From Bacteroidota bacterium (GTDB taxonomy: Bacteria; Bacteroidota; Bacteroidia; Flavobacteriales; Weeksellaceae), in assembly GCA_023411265.1 (NCBI GenBank), contig JAEYOX010000118.1:1-14020 (forward strand): a DNA stretch of 14,020 bases, written 5' to 3'. The position numbers were made by a program, and so were the translations under genes. Below, in pieces: positions 1 to 5,388 of the stretch (its first letter is position 1; each line of letters begins with the position of its first letter). The notes under the pieces are model-generated. The model was given only the letters and a program-made list of their open reading frames with translations. It searched no databases and was not told where the DNA came from.

Positions 1-15
1 GTTCAATAATTAATT

Positions 16-24
16 TATATATTG
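16..24 (+). promoter_or_regulatory. Possible -7 element for the START-like gene
   Basis: TATATATTG resembles the Bacteroidota -7 consensus TAnnTTTG with one T missing. It would place the transcript start near position 31, shortly before the ATG at 48. The upstream -33 region lies outside the window, so this is weak. Confidence 0.25.
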
Positions 25-47
25 CGCAACATTAAAAAGTGAACAAT

Positions 48-434
48 ATGGCGAAGCAGAAAGTGCAGTACGAATTCCCAATGCACTGTCTTTCAGAGAT
101 TTTATATGAATATCTGGCAAGTGCAGAGGGTCTTGCGGAATGGTTTGCTGATGAGGTTGTCGAAAAAGGAGATGACTTCTATTTCAGTTGGGGTGGAGGG
201 CCTGCCGAAAAAGCAACGCTGATACGTTATAAACCCGAAAGCTTCGTGCGTTTCCGCTGGGAAGAAGATGAAGGAACCAAAAATTTCTTTGAAATGACCA
301 TTGTTATCGATGAAATTACGGAAGATCTTTCGCTGAACATTACCGATTTTTGTGAACCAGGCGACAAGGAAGAAAACCGGCTTTATTGGGAAAACCTCAT
401 CGAAAACCTTCAGATAAAACTGGGCGCCGCATAA
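48..434 (+). CDS. START-like domain protein
   Basis: A 128-residue soluble protein with the look of the small START/SRPBCC-fold proteins common in Bacteroidota. It begins MAKQKVQYEFPM, then has a helix-rich AEGLAEWFADEV segment (about residues 27-38), a WGGG turn, a strand-rich middle (VRFRWEED near residue 70) and a C-terminal helix (YWENLIENLQIKL). This order of beta strands closed by a long C-terminal helix is typical of lipid or hydrophobic-ligand binding SRPBCC folds, but no ligand can be named. There is no signal peptide or membrane segment, so it is probably cytoplasmic. I chose the ATG at 48; a GTG at 39 is in frame but adds only three residues. A class IV aminotransferase-like gene follows closely on the same strand, so the two may be co-transcribed. 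Family call fairly sure, function unknown. Confidence 0.85.
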   Translation: MAKQKVQYEFPMHCLSEILYEYLASAEGLAEWFADEVVEKGDDFYFSWGGGPAEKATLIRYKPESFVRFRWEEDEGTKNFFEMTIVIDEITEDLSLNITDFCEPGDKEENRLYWENLIENLQIKLGAA

Positions 435-510
435 AACCTGCAGCTCATTTAGAATACACATGATGGACGAGAGATCGTTCATTTATTGTTTAAAAAAACT
501 TCATAAAAAA

Positions 511-1320
511 ATGACTCATCCAATCTATACTTCCGAAAACTTTGAATCTGTAAACCGTGCTTTTCTTTTTGGAGATGCTGTAAAAGTTTCTTTTTTTATC
601 AGAAACGGACAACTGATTCTGGCAGAAGAATGTTATTTTTTCCTGATGGCATCCATGCGGAAGATGAGAATGAATATTCCGCTGGATTATACTTTCGAGT
701 TCTTCCGGGAACTCATCGTCCACCAGGTTGTAGAGCAAGGTGTGATGAATGCCGTAGTACATTTCATGGCATATCGTGATGCGGACGCAAAGCCGTTGCC
801 AAAATCAGGAACTTCCTTCTATTTTGAAGTTCAGGAAGTAGATGATGTGCTGTCGCTGAAGGAGGAAATAGAACTGGATATGATCCGCGAAATCACTGTG
901 AACACCAATTTGCTCAGCAATATAAGAGTTCACTGCCCGGAAAATGTGTATGCGGAAATTTATGCGCAGGAAAATGATCTGGATGATGTTATCCTTCTGA
1001 ATCCCCATAAAAGGATGGCCAGAACCCGCTTCGGAAATCTGCTGCTGCTGTCCGGCAATGTAATTCGGGTTCCAAAACAGTCGGAAGGAGCGTATATTTC
1101 CCCTCTCATGGAAAGTTTCATCACTTTTGTTCACAAAAATAATCTGGCGGAAATAGAACAGGAAGAAATGATCGCCTTTGAAACCCAGAAAGCGGATGAA
1201 GTTCTGGTTATTTCAGATGAAAAAGGAGTTTTTCCCGTGGGTAAAATCCGCAATAAAACTTTTGGCTATTCCAGATTTTCAGCAATGATAGATATGTGGA
1301 AAGCTACAGTACTTGTGTAA
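511..1320 (+). CDS. Class IV aminotransferase homologue, probable pseudoenzyme
   Basis: A 269-residue protein of the class IV PLP fold (branched-chain aminotransferase / aminodeoxychorismate lyase type). Visible landmarks are the N-terminal VNRAFLFGDAV, the central LDDVILL strand, the FGNLLLL strand that matches the usual sNiF region, and VPKQSEGAYISPLM, where active members have TP...G..GI.R. The PLP-binding lysine, expected in a KxxN motif about 20 residues before LDDVILL, appears to be arginine (NIRVH, R139, codon at 925). The glutamate expected five residues before the GN of the NiF strand also appears to be arginine (R171, codon at 1021). The C-terminal KADEVLVISDEKGVFPV matches the family's adE.f.tn....i.PV segment. 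I prefer the ATG at 511 because NRAF then lies at family-typical residue 15; in-frame ATGs at 460 and 463 would add 17 or 16 residues. It lies downstream of the START-like gene. Fold fairly sure; lack of PLP chemistry is inferred. Confidence 0.8.
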   Translation: MTHPIYTSENFESVNRAFLFGDAVKVSFFIRNGQLILAEECYFFLMASMRKMRMNIPLDYTFEFFRELIVHQVVEQGVMNAVVHFMAYRDADAKPLPKSGTSFYFEVQEVDDVLSLKEEIELDMIREITVNTNLLSNIRVHCPENVYAEIYAQENDLDDVILLNPHKRMARTRFGNLLLLSGNVIRVPKQSEGAYISPLMESFITFVHKNNLAEIEQEEMIAFETQKADEVLVISDEKGVFPVGKIRNKTFGYSRFSAMIDMWKATVLV

Positions 1321-1335
1321 TTATCTTTCATAGGC

Positions 1336-1379
1336 AAACCCGGTAAACAGCCTTTCGGGAAAGCCATTTAACCGGGTTT
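1336..1379 (+). terminator. Hairpin terminator after the aminotransferase-like gene
   Basis: A perfect 9-bp inverted repeat, AAACCCGGT (1336-1344) and ACCGGGTTT (1371-1379), ends in TTTT. The loop contains a smaller CTTTC/GAAAG stem. It lies between two convergent genes, 15 bases after the stop at 1320, so it probably ends the + strand transcript. The A-rich left side may also work in the other direction. Confidence 0.65.
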
Positions 1380-1392
1380 TATTGAGATTCTG

Positions 1393-1408
1393 TTCTACTA
1401 ACGTAGAA
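1393..1408. terminator. Small hairpin after yqgE, weak terminator candidate
   Basis: TTCTAC (1393-1398) and GTAGAA (1403-1408) form a perfect 6-bp stem with a 4-base loop. It lies 20 bases beyond the yqgE stop codon. The minus-strand side lacks a strong T run, so a terminator role is only possible. Confidence 0.3.
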
Positions 1409-1428
1409 AATTGTAAAATCGTATCCCC

Positions 1429-1977
1429 TCAGTTCATCGAAATGTTTTCCGGAGCATTGGCCCAGATCAGAAATTCTCCGCCCAGATTCTGCATAATACT
1501 TTTCCACAAATCATGAGTGCTTGGTGCTGTATATTCCAGATTGTACACTTCTACTACCGTCCAGAATTTTTTCTTAATTTCAGTTTCCAACTGCTTCTCC
1601 GTCCATCCGGAATAGCCGGAAAACACTTTCACATTTTCTGTACTTAGCCTGTTGTTCACCATCTCCTCTATGATGGTTTCGCTGTCTTCCGTCAGATAAT
1701 ATTGTTCATCAATACTGATATAAAGGTCTGTTACCGGCGTACCTTTTACAATGAAAAAAATTTTGTTATGTTCCACAGGTCCGCCTTCATAGATCTCCAC
1801 CGGAAAACCGAAAACCTCTGAAATACTCTGACTGACGGTCTCTTCTTTTTTATTGAGTATAATTCCGAATGCACCGTTTTCATCATGTTCTATAATCAGA
1901 ACAACCGAACGGGAAAATATATCCGTGGAGATGTCAGGAGTGGAAATTAATATTTTACCTTTGTATGAATAATCCAT
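1429..1977 (-). CDS. YqgE/AlgH family protein (UPF0301)
   Basis: A 182-residue protein, the usual length for the family, whose members are conserved single-domain cytoplasmic proteins without a settled biochemical role. The family signature is clear: YKGKILISTP at the N-terminus, then SVVLIIEHDENGAFGIILN (residues about 24-42), GGPVEHN (65-71) and the C-terminal SGYSGWTEKQLE segment followed by a tryptophan-containing end. I chose the ATG at 1977; the GTG at 1986 is in frame but gives only three more residues and overlaps an AAGGTG sequence that could serve as a ribosome-binding site for the ATG. It is divergent from pdxH, with 36 bases between the start codons, so the two share a compact promoter region. 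AlgH was named for an effect on alginate in Pseudomonas, which should not be transferred to this organism. Confidence 0.93.
   Translation of the reverse strand: MDYSYKGKILISTPDISTDIFSRSVVLIIEHDENGAFGIILNKKEETVSQSISEVFGFPVEIYEGGPVEHNKIFFIVKGTPVTDLYISIDEQYYLTEDSETIIEEMVNNRLSTENVKVFSGYSGWTEKQLETEIKKKFWTVVEVYNLEYTAPSTHDLWKSIMQNLGGEFLIWANAPENISMN
1956..1963 (+). promoter_or_regulatory. Possible -7 element for pdxH inside yqgE
   Basis: TACCTTTG matches TAnnTTTG and lies 50 bases before the pdxH ATG, inside the first codons of the divergent yqgE. It would give a leader of roughly 45 bases. No -33 match was seen, so chance occurrence is possible. Confidence 0.35.
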
Positions 1978-1996
1978 AATAATCACCTTCTTTGTT

Positions 1997-2004
1997 CAAA
2001 TGTA
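1997..2004 (-). promoter_or_regulatory. -7 element for yqgE
   Basis: Read on the minus strand this is TACATTTG, an exact match to TAnnTTTG, 19 bases upstream of the yqgE ATG. No TTTG is found at the ideal upstream spacing, so only the -7 part is supported. Confidence 0.5.
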
Positions 2005-2013
2005 AAAAAAACT

Positions 2014-2658
2014 ATGGAAAACCTGCACGATAAAAGAAGAATTTATAACAAATTTGAACTTTCAGAAGCCAGCGTGAAAGCCAATCCTGTAGAACAGTTT
2101 CGCGATTGGTTTTATGATGCTGAAGAAAACCCGAATATTTCCGAACCGAATGCAATGTCGGTATCCACTTTGGAAGACGATGGTTGTCCCAGGACGAGAA
2201 TGGTGTTGCTGAAATCCTACACCTGGGAAGGTTTCATATTTTACACCAATTATGACAGCCGCAAGGGAAAGTCCATTGAAAAAAACCTGAAGGCATGTCT
2301 TCATTTTTTTTGGCCGCCTCTGGAAAGACAAATCATTATAAAAGCAGAAATGGAAAGGCTTCCCGTGAATTTAAGTGACGGCTACTTTGCATCCAGGCCC
2401 AGAGGAAGCCAGTTGGGTGCTTTGGTTTCTTCGCAGAGTGCTGTTATTCCGGATCGGGAATTTCTGGAAAATAAACTGCTGGAATTAGAAAAAAGATTTG
2501 AAGGAAAAGAGGTAGAGCGTCCCGAAAACTGGGGTGGTTATTTGGCTAAACCCTACGAAATAGAATTCTGGCAAGGCCGCCCGAATCGTCTTCACGACCG
2601 TATTTTATACGAACTTACTCATGATTTCAACTGGAAAATATCAAGACTGGCTCCGTGA
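2014..2658 (+). CDS. pdxH: Pyridoxamine 5'-phosphate oxidase
   Basis: FMN-dependent oxidase that converts pyridoxine or pyridoxamine 5'-phosphate to pyridoxal 5'-phosphate, the last step of vitamin B6 salvage and of one de novo route. At 214 residues it has the standard length. The flavin and substrate landmarks are present in order: RTRMVLLKS (residues 60-68), FYTNYDSRKGKSIEKN (76-91), the YFASRPRGSQLGALVSSQSA stretch (124-143), EFWQGRPNRLHDR (184-196) and the C-terminal WKISRLAP. No key segment is missing. It is preceded by divergent yqgE and ends 71 bases before the convergent HU gene, so it is probably monocistronic. The ATG at 2014 fits the family N-terminus. Confidence 0.97.
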   Translation: MENLHDKRRIYNKFELSEASVKANPVEQFRDWFYDAEENPNISEPNAMSVSTLEDDGCPRTRMVLLKSYTWEGFIFYTNYDSRKGKSIEKNLKACLHFFWPPLERQIIIKAEMERLPVNLSDGYFASRPRGSQLGALVSSQSAVIPDREFLENKLLELEKRFEGKEVERPENWGGYLAKPYEIEFWQGRPNRLHDRILYELTHDFNWKISRLAP

Positions 2659-2675
2659 TATTTTCAGGAAAAAGC

Positions 2676-2714
2676 AAAAAAAAGAGGCAACTATGAGCCG
2701 CCCCTTTCTTTTTT
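2676..2714. terminator. Bidirectional terminator between pdxH and HU
   Basis: An A-rich left arm ending GAGGC (2676-2688) and a right arm GCCGCCCC followed by pyrimidines and T6 (2697-2714) form an imperfect stem with a bulge. Both strands end in T runs. The position between two convergent genes fits a terminator used in both directions. Confidence 0.55.
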
Positions 2715-2729
2715 CAGAACTTCTGAAAA

Positions 2730-3020
2730 TTATTTTTTCTTAGCACCTGCCACTGCATTGGATAAATCTGCACCCGGTTTGAATTTAGCTACTTTCTTAG
2801 CAGCAATTTTAATCGGCTTCTTTGTCGCAGGGTTAATTCCCTGCCTTGCAGCTCTTTCTGCTACGGAAAAAGTTCCAAAACCTACTAAAGAAACTTTTCC
2901 GTCTTTTTGTTGTAGGGTGGACTGTACATTGGACATGAAAGACTCCAGAGCAGCTTTTGCAGCAACTTTTGTAATTCCGGCATCTTGTGCCATAGCATCA
3001 ATTAATTCAGACTTGTTCAT
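2730..3020 (-). CDS. HU family DNA-binding protein
   Basis: A 96-residue basic nucleoid protein that binds and bends DNA as a dimer. The N-terminal helical part starts MNKSELIDAMAQDAGITKV, the VGFGTFSV signature lies near residues 46-53, and the DNA-binding beta arm carries GINPATKKPIKI (60-71), where many HU proteins have GRNP. The C-terminal tail is lysine-rich (AGAKKK). These traits are common in Bacteroidota HU proteins. It is single-copy in this window, has a strong promoter upstream and a terminator downstream, and is therefore probably transcribed alone at a high level. Whether it acts as a general HU or a site-specific IHF-like protein cannot be decided from the sequence. Confidence 0.96.
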   Translation of the reverse strand: MNKSELIDAMAQDAGITKVAAKAALESFMSNVQSTLQQKDGKVSLVGFGTFSVAERAARQGINPATKKPIKIAAKKVAKFKPGADLSNAVAGAKKK

Positions 3021-3058
3021 AATTTAAATATTAAAGTTAGTTGATTCGTTGTCTTGAG

Positions 3059-3089
3059 CAAATATAAAACAAAATTCAGTTTGTGCAAA
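3059..3089 (-). promoter_or_regulatory. HU promoter (TTTG-N19-TATATTTG)
   Basis: On the minus strand TTTG (3086-3089) is followed after exactly 19 bases by TATATTTG (3059-3066). Both parts match the Bacteroidota housekeeping promoter pattern. The start codon is at 3020, which gives a leader of about 30 bases. This is one of the two best promoters in the window. Confidence 0.8.
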
Positions 3090-3118
3090 TTATTTTGAAA
3101 AAATTAATGAAAATTTTA

Positions 3119-3220
3119 CTAATATATCGGGATTGATTTGGAAATGATAATATCACTATCATCTAAAATTAACGCTTTACAGCCATTGTATTTTTCTGAA
3201 ACCCTCTTCAATGCGTGCAT
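3119..3220 (-). pseudogene. Possible small gene or gene remnant
   Basis: A 33-codon frame starts at an ATG (3218-3220) and ends with TAG (3119-3121). The same frame is open back to 3271, and a GTG at 3236-3238 would give 39 residues. The translation includes LKRVSEKYNGCKALILDD and ends SKSIPIY, which reads like an amphipathic globular C-terminus rather than random sequence. I do not recognise it. The end faintly recalls the last strands of a LytTR-type DNA-binding domain, but this is only an impression. It lies downstream of the panD promoter region on the other strand and upstream of HU, and has no clear promoter. It may be the tail of a lost gene, a small protein, or chance. Confidence 0.25.
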
Positions 3221-3290
3221 AGTTGTGATGCTCTTCACTTTTTGTGAGATTTGAGGATTTTTAAATTCAGGTTAATGTCATAAAATTACA

Positions 3291-3308
3291 TTGTTATTGT
3301 TATTGTTA
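3291..3308. repeat. Three tandem TTGTTA hexamers
   Basis: Three perfect copies of TTGTTA in a row, about 120 bases before the panD start. Short tandem hexamers can change in copy number, but three copies are few and the tract is far from any start codon. Confidence 0.6.
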
Positions 3309-3417
3309 TCGCTTTTTTAACAGAGAGGTTTAAAAGCAGATAAAAACGCAATAAGCAGTAAGAGTTTAAATATTAGACCGCAACGGATGTTTTTAAATCA
3401 ATTCCAATATTTATTAA

Positions 3418-3425
3418 TAAATTTG
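3418..3425 (+). promoter_or_regulatory. -7 element immediately before panD
   Basis: TAAATTTG is an exact match to TAnnTTTG and ends only five bases before the panD ATG. If used, the transcript would start at or next to the ATG, giving a leaderless or nearly leaderless mRNA. No TTTG is present at the ideal upstream spacing. Confidence 0.5.
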
Positions 3426-3430
3426 CGCCT

Positions 3431-3781
3431 ATGTTAATTGAAGTTTTTAAATCAAAAATTCATCGGGTCCGAGTCACTTCTTCTGACTTAAATTACATTG
3501 GAAGCATCACTATTGATGAGGATCTTTTGGAAGCTTCGGGCATCATCGTCGGCGAACGCGTGTTTATTGTCAACATCAATAACGGTGAACGTTTTGATAC
3601 CTATGCGATAAAAGGAAAAAGAAAATCCGGCGAAATCTGCCTGAATGGGCCTGCAGCAAGAAGGGTGCAAAAAGATGACATCATCATCATCATATCTTAC
3701 GCGCAAATCACTCCTGAGGAAGCAAAGGATTTTCAACCTAAAATCATCTTTCCTGACGAAAAAACCAATCTTCTTACCTAA
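3431..3781 (+). CDS. panD: Aspartate 1-decarboxylase precursor
   Basis: Pyruvoyl-dependent enzyme that converts L-aspartate to beta-alanine for pantothenate and CoA synthesis. The 116-residue proenzyme has the expected length. The self-cleavage site is Gly24-Ser25 in NYIGSITID, where Ser25 becomes the pyruvoyl group. Known functional positions are present: K9, H11, Y22, R54 and Y58 in NGERFDTYAI, and the N72-G73-A75-A76 loop in LNGPAARR. It is a classical bacterial PanD and does not show the long insect-type PLP decarboxylase. A flippase-like membrane protein starts five bases after its stop codon, so the two are almost surely co-transcribed. Other pantothenate genes are not in the window. 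Confidence 0.97.
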   Translation: MLIEVFKSKIHRVRVTSSDLNYIGSITIDEDLLEASGIIVGERVFIVNINNGERFDTYAIKGKRKSGEICLNGPAARRVQKDDIIIIISYAQITPEEAKDFQPKIIFPDEKTNLLT

Positions 3782-3786
3782 TTGTT

Positions 3787-4806
3787 TTGGAAAAAAAACC
3801 AAAAAATAATTCCCTGAAAAAGGTTCTCACCATTGTCATTTCCCTTGTAGTAGCCATTTTTTTTATGTGGCTCGCTTTTCGTGATCTGGATTTCGAAACA
3901 ATAATAGTTTATTTCACCAAAGCCAATTATGGATGGGTAGCTGCTGCAATGATATTCGGATTATTGGCCTATTGGTTTCGGGCGGTTCGCTGGAATCTTT
4001 TACTGGAACCGATGGGATACAGGATTTCCAACTTCAATGCTCTGTGGACGATTGCTTTCGGGTATCTCATGAATCTCACTATTCCCCGAAGTGGCGAACT
4101 GGCACGCTCTACTGCATTGTACGGCGTAGAAAAAGTTCCGGTGGACAAATCCTTCGGAACGGTGATTTTGGAACGCGTTGTAGATTTGCTGTGCATGCTC
4201 CTGTTTTTAAGCATTACTTTTATTCTAAAGTATGATGCCATCGCTGCTTTCTGGCAGTTTGCAACTCAGGGAAACGGCGAGAATCAAAGCACTTCCGGAA
4301 GCCTTGGGTGGATACTGGGAATAGGATTTTTGGGTGCAGTGCTTTTTTTTCTGCTGAGGAGATCTTTAGAAAAGAATACTTTCTTCAAAAAAATCTATGC
4401 CATTGTCGATGGTCTGTGGCAGGGAATCACCTCAGTTTTTAAATTAAGGCATCCCGGGAAATTCATCTTCTATTCTGTTGCGATCTGGCTCTGTTATTAT
4501 TTAGCAGCATATTTGGTATGTTTTTCTCTCCCGGAAACTTCGGGTTTTACCTTGGCTGATGGTGCTTTTATAATTGTAGTAGGTACTTTGGGGATGATGA
4601 TTCCTGCGAGCGGCGGAATTGGCGCATTTCATTTCGCTCTGAAAGTAGGAATTGGCGCTTTATTTCTCGCCATGGGAAAGTCGTATGAGGAAGGGGCAGA
4701 AGTAGGGCTGGCTTACGCTTTTATTTCGCACACTATGCAACTTGTGATTATGGTGGTAATGGGATTTATTTCTATTCCGATGCTGGCTAAGGCAGACAAG
4801 AAATAA
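3787..4806 (+). CDS. Flippase-like integral membrane protein (UPF0104 / LPG synthase TM type)
   Basis: A 339-residue membrane protein with about eight hydrophobic segments, the first at residues 12-30 after a basic cytoplasmic start (MEKKPKNNSLKK). Family motifs are visible: RAVRWNLLL (65-73), PRSGELAR (100-107), ERVVDL (129-134) and PASGGIGAFH (273-282). This is the membrane module shared with the flippase half of MprF and with AglD-like proteins; stand-alone members are thought to move or modify lipids, but the substrate is unknown. No C-terminal synthase domain is attached. The start is a TTG at 3787, five bases after the panD stop; the first in-frame ATG would cut into the first membrane helix. 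Tight linkage to panD suggests an operon, perhaps only for expression. The following terminator mainly serves the opposite strand. Confidence 0.88.
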   Translation: MEKKPKNNSLKKVLTIVISLVVAIFFMWLAFRDLDFETIIVYFTKANYGWVAAAMIFGLLAYWFRAVRWNLLLEPMGYRISNFNALWTIAFGYLMNLTIPRSGELARSTALYGVEKVPVDKSFGTVILERVVDLLCMLLFLSITFILKYDAIAAFWQFATQGNGENQSTSGSLGWILGIGFLGAVLFFLLRRSLEKNTFFKKIYAIVDGLWQGITSVFKLRHPGKFIFYSVAIWLCYYLAAYLVCFSLPETSGFTLADGAFIIVVGTLGMMIPASGGIGAFHFALKVGIGALFLAMGKSYEEGAEVGLAYAFISHTMQLVIMVVMGFISIPMLAKADKK

Positions 4807-4830
4807 AAAAAAAAGCTTTCCACGAAAGCT
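4805..4830 (-). terminator. Strong terminator after the GlsB-like gene
   Basis: AGCTTTC (4814-4820) and GAAAGCT (4824-4830) form a perfect 7-bp stem with a 3-base loop. On the minus strand the stem is followed by a run of nine or more T residues, a textbook intrinsic terminator for the gene at 4860-5105. It lies right after the stop of the + strand gene and may serve that strand weakly too. Confidence 0.8.
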
Positions 4831-4859
4831 CTTAGATTTTATTAGAAAGGAGAAGAAGT

Positions 4860-5105
4860 TTATTCTACACGCCGGCCCGAAACCAAATTGATAATCGCCA
4901 GAAGAATAATAGCACCAACAGCACCAGTTAAAATCTGCCCGATTATAGCAGTTCCGAACATTGTGCCCAATAGCCAGTATCCTATGAAGCCGCCAATGAT
5001 TCCTACAATGATATTTCCAATGATACCTAGTCCGTATCCTCTGAAAATTAATGAGCCCAACCACCCGGCTAATGCTCCGATAATAAGTGTCCATAAAATT
5101 CCCAT
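4860..5105 (-). CDS. GlsB/YeaQ/YmgE family stress-response membrane protein
   Basis: An 81-residue, very hydrophobic protein of the transglycosylase-associated (PF04226-type) family. Three membrane helices are visible: MGILWTLIIGALAGWLGSLI, a glycine-rich IIGNIIVGIIGGFIGYWLLG, and a C-terminal AVGAIILLAIINLV, ended by a short basic SGRRVE tail. Family members are small inner-membrane proteins often induced by envelope, acid or general stress; molecular activity is unproven. The frame is open upstream to 5207, but the ATG at 5105 gives the family N-terminus exactly, so the longer version is rejected. It stands alone with its own strong terminator. Confidence 0.92.
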   Translation of the reverse strand: MGILWTLIIGALAGWLGSLIFRGYGLGIIGNIIVGIIGGFIGYWLLGTMFGTAIIGQILTGAVGAIILLAIINLVSGRRVE

Positions 5106-5314
5106 AACTTTATTTTTTGTGATTATGCCAATAAAGAATCCAGTTTTATGCCGCATTGGCGTTGCATGGGAATTTTGAAAGACGGAATGTAAATCATAAA
5201 AATTCACTGAAGGTGTATTATTTATTGTGTTCGCAAAGAAACTGCAAGACTATCTTTTATTTTAAGGTACATGGCTGTTCTTCAAAACGTAACCTCATTT
5301 TCAGTCAAAAAATG

Positions 5315-5322
5315 TATCTTTG
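5315..5322 (+). promoter_or_regulatory. -7 element for pnp
   Basis: TATCTTTG matches TAnnTTTG and lies 66 bases before the pnp ATG. It would give a leader of about 60 bases containing the hairpin at 5355-5371. No TTTG is found 19 bases upstream. Confidence 0.5.
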
Positions 5323-5354
5323 CCATCGAAATTTAAAAAGATTAAATATTAACC

Positions 5355-5371
5355 GCACTCATACGGAGTGC
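5355..5371 (+). promoter_or_regulatory. Leader hairpin before pnp
   Basis: GCACTC and GAGTGC form a perfect 6-bp stem with the 5-base loop ATACG, ending 17 bases before the pnp start codon. In Escherichia coli the pnp leader forms a hairpin used for autoregulation. Whether this unrelated hairpin has a similar role is inference. Confidence 0.45.
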
Positions 5372-5388
5372 CAAGACGAACAAATTTT

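Larger units (their letters stand above)
3021..3430. other. 410-bp gap between divergent HU and panD
   Basis: This AT-rich gap holds the HU promoter at its left end, a small minus-strand open frame in the middle (3119-3271), three tandem TTGTTA units (3291-3308) and a -7 element directly before panD. No RNA gene or other long frame was found. Confidence 0.7.

Noticed and set aside
2758..3027. An 89-codon frame antisense to HU
   Set aside because: It mirrors the HU coding sequence; the HU protein is unmistakable.
4660..5094. A 144-codon minus-strand frame spanning the end of the flippase-like gene and the GlsB-like gene
   Set aside because: It is out of frame with the GlsB-like protein, crosses a strong terminator, and has Tyr/His/Arg-rich noise composition.
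5127..5160. GCCAAT/ATTGGC inverted repeat upstream of the GlsB-like gene
   Set aside because: Only six bases per arm with a 22-base spacer; too short to call an operator without comparison.
5106..5207. N-terminal extension of the GlsB-like protein
   Set aside because: The extra 34 residues have no family match and the ATG at 5105 gives the usual N-terminus.
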